Both the position numbers and the translations under genes were made by a program. A stretch of DNA of 64,000 nucleotides, taken from contig NZ_JAERQJ010000004.1 in assembly GCF_016735115.1 (NCBI RefSeq), positions 1-64,000 of the forward strand, in the 5' to 3' direction. The DNA comes from Aquimarina mytili (GTDB lineage: Bacteria; Bacteroidota; Bacteroidia; Flavobacteriales; Flavobacteriaceae). The notes below the pieces were generated by a model that was not told where the DNA came from, did no database searches, and was given only the letters and a program-made list of their open reading frames with translations. Every line of letters starts with the position of its first letter. The first letter of the stretch is position 1. Of this stretch, positions 8,401-17,570 are shown in pieces.

Positions 8401-9204
8401 TTAGATGTTATTTTTAATATAGGTTGCCACTCCGTCTTCTTTTCCTGATAGCGTGATCGCATCTGCAATTCTTAGTGTTTCTGGTTTTGCATTGGCTACT
8501 GCAACACCTGTTCCAACGGCTTTAAGCATATCAATATCATTATAGTTATCTCCAAAAGCCAGCACTTCGGAAATCGGAATCTTATAATGCGTATTTAACA
8601 ACATTTCTATAGCCGTAAGTTTAGAGATGTTTTTATTTGCAATTTCAATATACGTTGGTTTAGAGCGATATAAATGTAATTGTTCTGAAAAATTATGCTC
8701 CAAAAAGGTATAGGCTCGATCTATATGTGCTTCTTCGCCCATACACATAATTTTATGAGCTCCTTTGCTTTCTGTTTTCCATTGTTGTATTACTTGTTGC
8801 AAAGGTTTTACGACCGGAGTAACTTTTGTATTGTTAGCTTCTCTATTGGCCCAATAATCCATTTCTGGAACATACCAGTCATCATTATGATATACACTTA
8901 TATGTATATTTTGATTCGTGTTAAAATGATGAAGTTCTTCAATAATATCAGGAGTGATAAAGCTTGAATGAACAGATTTTTTATTGATTAAAATCAATCC
9001 TCCATTATAACAAATTAAAGGTTGATTGGTAATACCTAATTCCTCCTGCAGATGTGTCATTGCACTGGGCATTCTTGAAGAAATTAATATTACAGGAATC
9101 TGATCTTTAATTCGTCGAATTTCTGAAATAGTAAGTTCTGAGAGCTCTCTTTCCGGATTTAATAAAGTCCCATCAATATCTGAAAACAGAATGCTATGTG
9201 GCAT
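8401..9204 (-). CDS. HAD-IIB (Cof-type) hydrolase
   Basis: 267-residue cytosolic phosphatase-like protein. HAD motif I DIDGTLLNPE starts at residue 9, with the nucleophile Asp first. Motif II is VILISSRM and motif IV is FGDNYNDIDML near the C-terminus. The Cof-type cap lies between. Relatives dephosphorylate sugar phosphates or flavin/pyridoxal phosphates; the substrate here cannot be told. It is tightly linked to the downstream M61 peptidase gene. Confidence 0.92.
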   Translation of the reverse strand: MPHSILFSDIDGTLLNPERELSELTISEIRRIKDQIPVILISSRMPSAMTHLQEELGITNQPLICYNGGLILINKKSVHSSFITPDIIEELHHFNTNQNIHISVYHNDDWYVPEMDYWANREANNTKVTPVVKPLQQVIQQWKTESKGAHKIMCMGEEAHIDRAYTFLEHNFSEQLHLYRSKPTYIEIANKNISKLTAIEMLLNTHYKIPISEVLAFGDNYNDIDMLKAVGTGVAVANAKPETLRIADAITLSGKEDGVATYIKNNI

Positions 9205-9237
9205 TATTTTTTAAATTTTTTAGTTAAACCAAATTGG

Positions 9238-10176
9238 TTATAGTTGATTTACAAAGTTAGCGATACCGTTTAGAACTTCGGGCATAATTTTTCGCCAGGA
9301 TTCGTTATAAGATTTGTGATTTTCTAATCTACTATTCCCTTTAATTTCTTTAAGAATATGGTTCATGTTTTGAACAATTAAATATTCGGCTTGCGGGACA
9401 GATTCTTTTAATTTTTCGGCCTGAGATAATTCTACTTGTATGTCTTTATCACCATGTATTATCAAAATAGGGATCTCTAATGTCGAGATCTCTTCAGTTG
9501 GGGTGTACCTCATCCAGGATCTCATAAATGATTGTAAATCATATCTAAAAATAGATTCTAAGGCAGGATCATAGCCCGTTGCTCTACCGTTTTCTTTAAG
9601 TTGATTAAAAGCTACCGTCGCACTTTTATCTAATCCCGGAGCTTGTTTTGCAATTTGCTCGATGATCACCTCATCTACAGACTCTGCATTTCCTGCGATA
9701 GATATAAAACCGTCTACTTTATCCTTTGCAGCAATCATACCTATCAAAGATCCTTGTCCATGGCCGGCCACAAAAATTTTCGTATAGTTTCCATTTTTTT
9801 TGAAATAGTTTATAGTGGATACTGCATCTTCAATATAGTGGTCAAAAGAAATTTCATGTTCACGAATTCCTAAGGCATCCATCTTAAAAAGTCTTTTGTC
9901 ATAGCGATAGGTGGATATTCCTAATTTTGCTAATTCATAAGAAAATTGCTTAAATGTATCACTTCTAGACATTCTATCATTACCATCTCTATTTATGGCT
10001 CCAGAATCCATTATAAAAATAATTAGAGGTACTTCTTTATCTGATTCAGAATAGGGGGTTACCAATGTGCCTTCGATATATTTATTGATTTTGACTGTGG
10101 CAGAATTATATTCTTTCTCCTGGCCAAAGCAATATGATATAGGGATTATAAGGAATAGAAAAAGTTTAATTTTCAT
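9238..10176 (-). CDS. Exported alpha/beta hydrolase
   Basis: Starting at the ATG at 10176 gives 312 residues beginning with a signal peptide (MKIKLFLFLIIPISYCFGQ); an upstream ATG at 10230 would bury that signal behind 18 residues. The nucleophile elbow GHGQGS, the acid loop LIIHGDKD and the terminal histidine in QNMNHIL make a complete Ser-Asp-His triad. Probably a periplasmic esterase or acyl-peptidase of the dienelactone-hydrolase/S9 type. The substrate is unknown. Confidence 0.85.
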   Translation of the reverse strand: MKIKLFLFLIIPISYCFGQEKEYNSATVKINKYIEGTLVTPYSESDKEVPLIIFIMDSGAINRDGNDRMSRSDTFKQFSYELAKLGISTYRYDKRLFKMDALGIREHEISFDHYIEDAVSTINYFKKNGNYTKIFVAGHGQGSLIGMIAAKDKVDGFISIAGNAESVDEVIIEQIAKQAPGLDKSATVAFNQLKENGRATGYDPALESIFRYDLQSFMRSWMRYTPTEEISTLEIPILIIHGDKDIQVELSQAEKLKESVPQAEYLIVQNMNHILKEIKGNSRLENHKSYNESWRKIMPEVLNGIANFVNQL

Positions 10177-10407
10177 TGTAGGGCAAATTATTTTATAAGT
10201 TACATTAGAAAACGATAAATAAGATTTCATATTTTGATTTGGGCAAATTATAAGTGCTTATTCTGTACTATATGTTTGTTTCTCCGATTTATGATTTGAG
10301 GTTATATTAATGTACTTTTTGAAGAGATCTTCATAGCAAAATTTTCAAATAAATTTTAACGAATCACTAACATACCCTTTTTTATCTTTGCTACAAAATA
10401 TAAAATA

Positions 10408-11190
10408 ATGAATCTTCGTATTAAATCAGTTCTTGTCGTAGTATTAATTACTTCTTTTGCGTATTCTTCAGAATATGATTGGGGAAAAACTGGGCATAGA
10501 GCTACTGGCCAAATTGCAGAATGTTACCTTACTAAAAAGGCTAAGAAGAACATTGCTTTGCTTTTAAAAGGAAAAAGTCTTGCTTTTGTATCGACTTATG
10601 CCGACGAAATTAAAAGCGATGAACGGTTTAGACCCTATAGTCCATGGCATTATGTTAATTTTTCTTTTGAAAAAAAGTATGGAGAAGAAAAGCCAAGTGA
10701 ATTTGGCGATTTGGTTCAAGGCATTAATACGTGTATACAGGTTCTTAAAAATGAAGAATCGTCAAATGATGATAAAGAATTTCACTTAAAGATGCTTGTG
10801 CATTTTATAGGAGATCTTCATCAACCTTTGCATGTGGGTAGAGGAGAGGATAAAGGAGGAAATGATATTCAGGTGCGTTGGTTTAATGATGGATCAAATT
10901 TGCATAGAGTTTGGGATAGCGATATGCTTGATTATAATGGAATGAGTTATACCGAATTATCTAAAAATACCGATAGACTATCCAAAGCACAAACTAAAGC
11001 GCTAGAAGAAGGGACTATTTTGGATTGGGTATACGAATCTCAGAAACTTGCTAAAAAAGTATACGCATCTGCAAATGTAGGAGAAAAATTAGGATACAAA
11101 TATATGTATGATCATTTCTATACGGTACGCACACAACTTCATAAAGGAGGTATTCGATTGGCAAAAATATTAAATGAAGTTTTTGGCTAG
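10408..11190 (+). CDS. S1/P1-type zinc nuclease, exported
   Basis: 260 residues. The signal peptide ends near residue 22, leaving W25 of YDWGKTGHR near the mature N-terminus; this Trp and H30 are zinc ligands in S1/P1 nucleases. Further ligands are visible in STYADEI, SPWHYVNF and HFIGDLHQPLHVGRGEDKGG, ending with GSNLHRVWDSDM. Such enzymes degrade single-stranded DNA and RNA outside the cytoplasm, for nutrient or phosphate scavenging. A -7 box TATCTTTG lies at 10383-10390 without a clear -33 TTG. Confidence 0.92.
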   Translation: MNLRIKSVLVVVLITSFAYSSEYDWGKTGHRATGQIAECYLTKKAKKNIALLLKGKSLAFVSTYADEIKSDERFRPYSPWHYVNFSFEKKYGEEKPSEFGDLVQGINTCIQVLKNEESSNDDKEFHLKMLVHFIGDLHQPLHVGRGEDKGGNDIQVRWFNDGSNLHRVWDSDMLDYNGMSYTELSKNTDRLSKAQTKALEEGTILDWVYESQKLAKKVYASANVGEKLGYKYMYDHFYTVRTQLHKGGIRLAKILNEVFG

Positions 11191-11193
11191 AAT

Positions 11194-12054
11194 CTAATTA
11201 CTTATTATAGATTCTTTTCGATATTGTTTTGGAGACATTGCAAAATGCTTTTTGAATGTTTTGGTAAGATGACTCTCATCGGTATACCCTAATTGATAGG
11301 CAATTTCTGCGATGGTAAATTCTGTATGTTGTAAACGGTATTCTACCAGTTTCATTTTGTATTTTGTGACATACTGATGTATAGATTCTCCAGTTTTTCT
11401 TTTGAAATAGGTGCTAATAGAACTTTGAGACATGTTAAACTTATTGGCCAAAAAACTTATTTTGGTTCGATCATTATCATAAACATTTTGTCTGATATGG
11501 CCCAGGATCTGGTCAATTTTTGAATGATTTATAGGTATTTCTCTTTGGTTAGAATTATATTTTTCAGAAATATTTCGAACAATGATACTTAAAATGGTAC
11601 TAATTGCATTAGAAATAATTTCTTGATAATAAATCTTTTCATTTTTAAATTCTTCTAGAACTACGTTGTGTATATCCCAAATAATACCGCGATCATCTTC
11701 ATGAGAAATAACATCGCCAGGAATAATATTAGGGTGATGCAACAGTTGTTCTATGCGCTGTAACCAGAATTTCCTATCGGGTAAGTTCACTTTACTGGAA
11801 AACAAAAGTTCTGTAAATTTAAAATAAGTAAATGTAGAGTAATTTTCTATCTCAAAATGATGGGTATCTTCTGGAGCTAATAAAAAAATATTATTTTCCT
11901 TATACGGAAATCGAACACCATTGATGGTATGATAACCGTTCCCTTTTTCAACAAATATAATCTCAAAGTAATTGTGATTATGTGGTTCCGCTTCCCATTC
12001 ATCGATAGAATATTGGTCTACTACAAAGGTCTCATGTAAAGTGTAACGGTTCAT
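11194..12054 (-). CDS. AraC-family transcriptional regulator
   Basis: 286 residues: an N-terminal cupin-like sensing domain (HNHNYFEIIFVEKGNGYH), a middle linker, and a C-terminal double helix-turn-helix (KISFLANKFNMSQSSISTYF, then FTIAEIAYQLGYTDESHLTKTF). It is divergent from the DoxX-like gene at 12260. Two direct GTACAAG sites 21 bases apart lie between them, so this gene probably regulates the neighbour, itself, or both. A possible own -7 box (TATTTTTG on the minus strand) is at 12081-12088. Confidence 0.93.
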   Translation of the reverse strand: MNRYTLHETFVVDQYSIDEWEAEPHNHNYFEIIFVEKGNGYHTINGVRFPYKENNIFLLAPEDTHHFEIENYSTFTYFKFTELLFSSKVNLPDRKFWLQRIEQLLHHPNIIPGDVISHEDDRGIIWDIHNVVLEEFKNEKIYYQEIISNAISTILSIIVRNISEKYNSNQREIPINHSKIDQILGHIRQNVYDNDRTKISFLANKFNMSQSSISTYFKRKTGESIHQYVTKYKMKLVEYRLQHTEFTIAEIAYQLGYTDESHLTKTFKKHFAMSPKQYRKESIISN

Positions 12055-12175
12055 AACAATTCTTTAACATTTTAAAGTTACAAAAATAAAATCAATAATA
12101 CATGGTTGTTTTTTACAAGTAATTATCAACTAAAACGTTTGATGGTGTTGATAAACAATGTGTTGTATTGTTTTT

Positions 12176-12203
12176 GTACAAGTTTTCTATAAAAAAGTAC
12201 AAG
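12176..12203. promoter_or_regulatory. Candidate AraC operator: direct GTACAAG repeats
   Basis: GTACAAG occurs at 12176-12182 and again at 12197-12203, exactly 21 bases (two helical turns) apart, in the gap between the divergent AraC-type regulator and the DoxX-like gene. The sites sit just upstream of a -7 box that lacks a -33 TTG, as expected for an activated promoter. The assignment is inferred. Confidence 0.5.
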
Positions 12204-12224
12204 ACATGGATGTATATATAGTGT

Positions 12225-12232
12225 TACTTTTG
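12225..12232 (+). promoter_or_regulatory. -7 promoter box (TACTTTTG) of the DoxX-like gene
   Basis: Perfect TAnnTTTG match, 27 bases before the ATG. No TTG lies 17-23 bases upstream. The adjacent GTACAAG repeats may replace it through activator binding. Confidence 0.55.
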
Positions 12233-12259
12233 GGCATTGGATTTTAGCCCTATCTTCAC

Positions 12260-12664
12260 ATGAAAATTAAAATTTATTTATACAGTTTTTTACGAATTTC
12301 GTTTGGAACGTTATTGGTATTACATAGTATATTCAATGCCATTAAGTATTCTGGTTTTTTAGACCGTTTGGATGTGTATTTTAATCAAGTATCTATATTT
12401 GATAATACAGTTTTAGAAACTCTTGCCCCACTAGTTCCTTTTGAAGAATTTATTATTGGTTTTTTCTTGATTCTAGGAATATTTACAAAAAAAGCCTTAA
12501 AAGTGTCCATAGCTTTATTTGCCTTCTTTACTCTGTTTTTATTAGATGCAAATTTTGTAAACTGCGCTGCAATACACTTGCTTTTATGTGCAACTTCTAT
12601 TATTTTGTTGAGAAAAAATAATTATGATATAAATTCTATAGACTCATACAGAGTATTGCTGTAG
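12260..12664 (+). CDS. DoxX/MauE-like four-helix membrane protein
   Basis: 134 residues with four predicted transmembrane helices (FLRISFGTLLVLHSIFNAI; FEEFIIGFFLILGIF; LKVSIALFAFFTLFLLD; AIHLLLCATSIILL). The size and layout match DoxX/MauE-type membrane proteins, which often accompany redox or thiol systems. A cysteine pair is absent; single cysteines occur in NCAA and LLLCA. The facing AraC regulator probably controls it. Confidence 0.7.
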   Translation: MKIKIYLYSFLRISFGTLLVLHSIFNAIKYSGFLDRLDVYFNQVSIFDNTVLETLAPLVPFEEFIIGFFLILGIFTKKALKVSIALFAFFTLFLLDANFVNCAAIHLLLCATSIILLRKNNYDINSIDSYRVLL

Positions 12665-12678
12665 ATAGTTGTGTTATA

Positions 12679-13290
12679 TTATGTAATGACTCTGAAAGTG
12701 AGATTAATTCTTGGACCTATATTTCTTTTTGTCTTAGGAATTTGATGTAACCAGTGATCTTGCGTTTTTCCCATCATCATGAGTAAGCTTCCATTTTGTA
12801 AAAGAATCTTTTGCTTTAGATTTTTGTTGTTTTTGTGTTTAAAATGAAACCATCGTTCTTCACCAAAACTTACAGAAGCAATGGTAGGGTTATTACCTAG
12901 TTCTTTTTCATTATCCGAATGCCAACCGTTACTATCCTGACCATTTCTATATAGATTGAGCAAACAAGTAGTAAACCTGGTTTTACTTACGACTTCTATT
13001 TTTTCTTTAATGAATAACAAGTCCTTAGTAAATGGATTTGGATTCATGGTTATGTTAGAATAGCTATAGGGTTTGGTGTTGTTGGCATATAAAGCAGTTA
13101 AACGAGGTTGTAAGTGTGTTTTTCCAAAAACAGTAATATGATCTTGCCTCCATTCAATATCGTTTAACAGAGCGTTAAATAACTTCTTAGATTCCCCAGG
13201 ATTAAAAAAAGTAGGATGATATATTACTTTGGCATCCGGCATGTTTAATTGTACGGGTTCTTTTTGGGTGTCAAATAAATCTAAATCCAT
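12679..13290 (-). CDS. alkB: AlkB-like Fe(II)/2-oxoglutarate dioxygenase
   Basis: Starting at the ATG at 13290 gives 203 residues and avoids overlap with the DoxX-like gene; a start at 13329 would overlap it. The metal and cosubstrate motifs of the alkylated-DNA repair family are present: WHSDNEKELG (His-x-Asp), a distal His in DHWLHQIPKT, and the RINLTFR 2-oxoglutarate-binding arginines. NLYRNGQDSNGWHSDNE is also typical. Removes alkyl lesions from DNA or RNA bases oxidatively. Last of a three-gene minus-strand group. Confidence 0.92.
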   Translation of the reverse strand: MDLDLFDTQKEPVQLNMPDAKVIYHPTFFNPGESKKLFNALLNDIEWRQDHITVFGKTHLQPRLTALYANNTKPYSYSNITMNPNPFTKDLLFIKEKIEVVSKTRFTTCLLNLYRNGQDSNGWHSDNEKELGNNPTIASVSFGEERWFHFKHKNNKNLKQKILLQNGSLLMMMGKTQDHWLHQIPKTKRNIGPRINLTFRVIT

Positions 13291-13307
13291 AGCAGATAAT
13301 CTGTGAT

Positions 13308-13655
13308 TTAAATATATTGATAAGCCCAATAAATTAAACCAAATTGTAATACTAGTCTGAACATTAGAACTGGTTTTGGAAGATTAAGCCCAGCTTTTTT
13401 GTTAATAAGCATATGGATATGTACTGGAAAAAACAAAACAAGCATAATAATTATAGACCAGATGGCAATCGCTTTGGTTTGTGTAAATAGTATGCCTACT
13501 CCGGCTGCTATCTCGGCAATACCACTTAGATAAACCAGTAATTTGTGATGTGGAAGATAAAGCGGCATTATACGCATAAATGCTTTCGGTCTGATAAGAT
13601 GAAAAATACCAGCCAAAATAAAAATAAAGGATAGAATATATAGATGCCAACCCAT
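13308..13655 (-). CDS. DoxX-like small membrane protein
   Basis: 115 residues and four hydrophobic helices (LYILSFIFILAGIFHLI; LLVYLSGIAEIAAGVGILF; AIWSIIIMLVLFFPVHIHML; LMFRLVLQFGLIYWAY), matching the DoxX/DoxX-like fold. Its start codon shares one base with the stop of the upstream 153-residue gene (TAATG), so the two are translationally coupled. The AlkB-like gene follows 17 bases later. The cellular role is unknown. Confidence 0.85.
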   Translation of the reverse strand: MGWHLYILSFIFILAGIFHLIRPKAFMRIMPLYLPHHKLLVYLSGIAEIAAGVGILFTQTKAIAIWSIIIMLVLFFPVHIHMLINKKAGLNLPKPVLMFRLVLQFGLIYWAYQYI

Positions 13656-14116
13656 TAAACACCCGTTGTTTTTTCTTTGCCGGCACTACTAAGAGCAAAA
13701 TCTTTTTTTCGAGTCATATTCTTGATATAACCTACTTTTCTAAAACGAAGAGCAGACCAATCATCATCAATAGAAACTTGTCTTACGGGTTCTAAATTAT
13801 AATCCCCAAGAACTCCCCAACCTTGATCCCTGGTGATTTCTGATCTATATTTTTTAGAGGTCTTTTTTGGATAAGCAAACCATAATATGGCATCGCCAAC
13901 AAGTTTTGGGTATATAGTTTCAATACGATTCTCTACCTGCTTTTTTTCGGTCACAAAAACAAGTCCAAAATCAACCTCAGAAACCTGAATTAGGGATTCT
14001 TTTACGATAACGTCTTTAAGGCAATTTAATTCTTCACAAAAACCTTCTGGCTCATTAAGAATAAGAATCTCATCCAGAGCTGGTGGAAGCTGTAGTTTTT
14101 TGAAGAGCGGAGTCAT
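13655..14116 (-). CDS. Conserved hypothetical protein (DUF3052-like)
   Basis: 153 residues, cytoplasmic. The block LWFAYPKKTSKK ... QGWGVLG ... DDDWSALRFRKVGYI resembles DUF3052-type proteins of unknown function; the family name is from memory and unchecked. Coupled by a one-base stop/start overlap to the DoxX-like gene, and first of the three-gene group with alkB. Confidence 0.75.
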   Translation of the reverse strand: MTPLFKKLQLPPALDEILILNEPEGFCEELNCLKDVIVKESLIQVSEVDFGLVFVTEKKQVENRIETIYPKLVGDAILWFAYPKKTSKKYRSEITRDQGWGVLGDYNLEPVRQVSIDDDWSALRFRKVGYIKNMTRKKDFALSSAGKEKTTGV

Positions 14117-14366
14117 GAAAATTAATTTTAAAATGAATTTATGCTTCTTAAAGATACAAAAAAAGGAAGCTATATCGGATAATTTAACTATGATTTTATA
14201 AGACTTATTGTTAATAAATACATGGTTTTACTGGAATATGATTAAGAATTTGGATTTTCCTTACCAAAGAAGAGGTATTCATGTTAAAAAACAATAAATA
14301 TGTCAGGACAATACAATAAGGTGCTTGCTTTTGAAGTTTGAAGAGTTCAACTTAAATATATTAATT

Positions 14367-15440
14367 ATGAAAACAACTGTTAAAAGTGGCGTTTTTAGCG
14401 CTATGCTATTCGCGATGTGCACTCTGTTCATCTCATGTGAGAGTGATCAATCTGAAATTTCAGAAGAACAAACAAGTAATTTTGAAGTAGTAGAAAAAGG
14501 CTTTACTCAAGAACAGGCCTATCCTGAAACTAAAGGAGAGATGGTAACCATCCAGCTTCATGGTCAATCTGTGAAAGCAGAAAAAATTGGTGATGAATAT
14601 ATAGTTGGTGGGGATATGATCTTTACAGATGAAGATTTGGCTTCAACCAACGGTAAAAGTACGGGTCGTACTACAAGACGCTGGCCCAACAATACTGTAT
14701 ATTATGAAATACAGAGTAGTTTACCTAATCAGCGTAGAGTTACTGATGCAATTGCTCATTGGGAAGCCAATACAGATCTTAAATTTGTGAGAAGAACAAA
14801 TCAATCTGCTTACGTCTATTTTAGAAGTGGTAGCGGATGTTCGTCATCTGTTGGTCGTACTGGAGGAAGGCAAAATATTAATTTAGCTAACGGTTGCTCG
14901 ACAGGTAATACTATTCATGAAATTGGTCATGCTGTAGGGTTATGGCATGAGCAAAGTAGAAAAGACAGAGATCAATTCGTAACAATTAATTTCCAAAATA
15001 TACAATCTGGAAGAGAATTTAATTTCCAAACCTATGTACAGCGAGGAAATGATGGAGATGAATATACTAGTTCTTTAGACTTCGGTTCTATCATGTTGTA
15101 TGGATCATATGCTTTTTCTGCTAACGGTCAGCCAACGATTGTGAGAAAAAATGGTTCCACGTATAACGCACAAAGAAATGGACTTTCTTCTGGAGATATT
15201 GCCGGAATAGCAATTATGTATCCAGGTGATGGTGGTCCTGGTGGAGATATTTGTGAAGGTGTGGCTCCTTGGTCAAGTTCGCAAACATATCAAGCCGGAG
15301 ATCTTGTGACCTATCGAGGATATTTGTATAGAAAAAGATCAGGTAGAGGATGGGATCGTATTGGCCAGTGTGGATCATCAAGAGATTCTGGTAAATCTTC
15401 TACTACGATTTCCGATTTAAATGATGTCTCTAATGACTAA
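14367..15440 (+). CDS. Astacin-like (M12A) zinc metallopeptidase lipoprotein with chitin-binding-like C-terminus
   Basis: The ATG at 14367 gives 357 residues beginning with a lipoprotein signal (MLFAMCTLFISCES); the in-frame ATG at 14325 would misplace it. The zinc motif HEIGHAVGLWHEQSRKDRD is the full astacin signature. The Met-turn reads SIMLYGS where SxMHY is usual, but the tyrosine ligand remains. The last ~50 residues (CEGVAPWSSSQTYQAGDLVT ... YLYRKRS) look like a CBM5/12-type chitin/cellulose-binding module. The propeptide-like part is about residues 20-95. Probably a surface or secreted protease. A strong terminator follows. Confidence 0.92.
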   Translation: MKTTVKSGVFSAMLFAMCTLFISCESDQSEISEEQTSNFEVVEKGFTQEQAYPETKGEMVTIQLHGQSVKAEKIGDEYIVGGDMIFTDEDLASTNGKSTGRTTRRWPNNTVYYEIQSSLPNQRRVTDAIAHWEANTDLKFVRRTNQSAYVYFRSGSGCSSSVGRTGGRQNINLANGCSTGNTIHEIGHAVGLWHEQSRKDRDQFVTINFQNIQSGREFNFQTYVQRGNDGDEYTSSLDFGSIMLYGSYAFSANGQPTIVRKNGSTYNAQRNGLSSGDIAGIAIMYPGDGGPGGDICEGVAPWSSSQTYQAGDLVTYRGYLYRKRSGRGWDRIGQCGSSRDSGKSSTTISDLNDVSND

Positions 15441-15472
15441 TTTAAAAATTGATTACATTTAAAAATAAAAAG

Positions 15473-15500
15473 AAATCCCTCCACAGTCTGGAGGGATTTT
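15473..15500. terminator. Bidirectional terminator hairpin
   Basis: AAATCCCTCC and GGAGGGATTT pair perfectly over 10 bp, with an ACAGTCT-centred loop and T's/A's on both sides. It lies between the convergent astacin and DUF6503-like genes and can serve both. Confidence 0.85.
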
Positions 15501-15534
15501 TATATTGATCAAGATAATGTTACTAAAGAACTCG

Positions 15535-16377
15535 TTAGAGTGTTATCTCTTTTGCGTTATCAGGAGTATCAAATATGGTACCTTCTTCTTCTAAAAATGT
15601 AATATCAGTAATTGTTGCTTCCCCTAATTTTTCTGTCATTCCTTTTTCCTGGGTCCAACCATAAAATTCCCACTTTGTAGCAAACGGAATACCGTCTATC
15701 ATTTTAAAATCTTTGTATCGAATTGCATGTGGATCAGCTTCAGCTTTAGATGTATCGCCGTTACTTCCAAAAGAAACAATATACGCTGCCGCCTGTAACA
15801 CATTTTGAGTATCACTGTATAGAACATACCAGTCATCAGGAGCATCACCCGTTCCTTTTTCAAAAGTAAGTCGTGCCGTTTGGTGTTCTGTATCATCAAG
15901 AGATCTTGGGTTTTGAAGCTCCCATTTTGTTCCCGGATCACTTAGTTTATATGGTAACCCAAAAAAATAAGTCCACGTAAACATATCAAAGCGTGCTCCT
16001 TTTTCATTTGCGTTTTCAGGACATAAAAAAACTTTTTCGCCATTATATATTAGTTTGCTTTCATCGTGTTTGTCAATTCTAATTTTTGTAGAATTTGTGA
16101 GCATTGTAATCTTACCATTTAGATGTTCTTTACCACCAAATAAAATGTTAGCGTTAAAACTTATTGCTTTATGCTTTAGAAATTCATCTTTCTTATGTGC
16201 TTTTTCTATGCTTTGAACGTATACATTTTCTATAGAAAGACCGCCATCTCCAATTCCTCCGTCTGGCTCTACAGGAATGGATTTAGAATCCGTACTGGTC
16301 GTTTGATTTTCTTCCTTTTTTTGTTGATTGCAGCTAATGAGAGTAATTGTAAGGATTACTATCCATAAATTTTTCAT
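15535..16377 (-). CDS. DUF6503-like lipoprotein
   Basis: 280 residues with a lipobox in MKNLWIVILTITLISCNQQ (C16), then a low-complexity charged linker. The body is a beta-rich domain with the pattern seen in a Bacteroidota family of outer-membrane-associated lipoproteins (LIYNGEKVFLCP ... MFTWTYFFGLPYKLSDPG ... PFATKWEFYGW), which I associate with DUF6503. The function is not known; the fold resembles LolA/LolB-like lipid carriers. Single-gene unit. Confidence 0.72.
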   Translation of the reverse strand: MKNLWIVILTITLISCNQQKKEENQTTSTDSKSIPVEPDGGIGDGGLSIENVYVQSIEKAHKKDEFLKHKAISFNANILFGGKEHLNGKITMLTNSTKIRIDKHDESKLIYNGEKVFLCPENANEKGARFDMFTWTYFFGLPYKLSDPGTKWELQNPRSLDDTEHQTARLTFEKGTGDAPDDWYVLYSDTQNVLQAAAYIVSFGSNGDTSKAEADPHAIRYKDFKMIDGIPFATKWEFYGWTQEKGMTEKLGEATITDITFLEEEGTIFDTPDNAKEITL

Positions 16378-16500
16378 GATATAGTTATTTGTGTTACTTA
16401 TGTTAAAAGTAATAAAACCTAGAGTGTTCTATGATAATTTATGAAAATTGTAACAGATCCTTATTCGAAGCTAGTGAAATACCAATATGCCTTGTAAGCT

Positions 16501-17562
16501 TTACTGTTTGTTGGTTAACTCACTAAGGAGTTTTGTAATTCGTTTTGCTGCTATTTCAATTCCATGTTCATTCCAGTGTGTATCATCAAAATGATATAAA
16601 AGTTCCGTATGTCTTTGTTGATTAAATAATGCTATAGCATTGATCGTATGAATATTGCGTTTTTTTAGCTCGACATATAACTTCTCTAAAAAATCGGGTT
16701 GTTTGTCTAAAGGAACAAGGTCGAAGTATACAGTTTCTTTGTTGGGAATCGGAAAAAAAACAAATTCAACTCCTATGGATTTACAATAATCACGATATGA
16801 AGAAATAATATCAGCAGTTCTTTTAAGTAATGCACCTGTTGCATCAATTTTGGCGGCTTTTCCTTGGAAGAAAAACATTTTCGTATTGATATCGGATTGA
16901 ATCCCATTACCATTAGCGTTATTTACTCGAGCGGTAATAAAACGTATAAAACTTCTTTTTGCAGGAATATCAATACATCTTGCCAGTCCATTAAAAAATA
17001 CTGTACGTTTTAATTTTATAAATGAGTTTTTTAACCAAGAATTTTGAGGAGATACTTCAGGAAGAAAGGGTAATGCTCTTTCTACAAGGCCATAAACTAA
17101 TACTTTAGGTTTGTTTACTATTTTGGCATCGATCAGTTGTGTAAACTTATTAAAGGAGTATGGTGCGATATTATACGTGGATAACCCTGAAAAATTGGAT
17201 ACTTGGTTAGAAATGTTTTTTTCTTGACTTACTGAATAACCAGCAATATTCGAGGTTCCTAGAAACATAACCTCCGGAAATTCTATTAAAGTTTCATTTC
17301 TGAAACCCAATTGATCGGTATCCCATAAAATATTTTTTTTCAGAATGGCATGCTCTGTATGATGGGTCAAATCACCATATCCATCTCTTATTGATTTGTT
17401 ATTAGGATAAAAAGGACCAATAAATAAATCTTTAGATTTTACCTTGTTGGCTTCTAAAGGGCTATAGGTTATGGCGCTTTCAGGGATGATGATTTCTATT
17501 AAAAGAATAAAAGCAGCAACAAAAGAAGCAAAGTATAATAGGTCTGTTAGAAATCTTTTCAT
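16501..17562 (-). CDS. AlgX/AlgJ-like SGNH acetyltransferase-hydrolase
   Basis: With the ATG at 17562 the protein is 353 residues with an N-terminal membrane anchor (LLYFASFVAAFILLIEIII). A start at 17658 would overlap the MBOAT gene by 88 bases and hide this anchor. SGNH-type motifs are visible: FLGTSNIAGYS with the presumed nucleophile Ser, and the C-terminal FDDTHWNEHG with the Asp/His pair, the hallmark of AlgX/AlgJ/WssI-type proteins. It probably moves acetyl groups onto an extracellular polysaccharide together with the MBOAT protein 8 bases upstream. Confidence 0.85.
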   Translation of the reverse strand: MKRFLTDLLYFASFVAAFILLIEIIIPESAITYSPLEANKVKSKDLFIGPFYPNNKSIRDGYGDLTHHTEHAILKKNILWDTDQLGFRNETLIEFPEVMFLGTSNIAGYSVSQEKNISNQVSNFSGLSTYNIAPYSFNKFTQLIDAKIVNKPKVLVYGLVERALPFLPEVSPQNSWLKNSFIKLKRTVFFNGLARCIDIPAKRSFIRFITARVNNANGNGIQSDINTKMFFFQGKAAKIDATGALLKRTADIISSYRDYCKSIGVEFVFFPIPNKETVYFDLVPLDKQPDFLEKLYVELKKRNIHTINAIALFNQQRHTELLYHFDDTHWNEHGIEIAAKRITKLLSELTNKQ

Positions 17563-17570
17563 TGCTGTAC

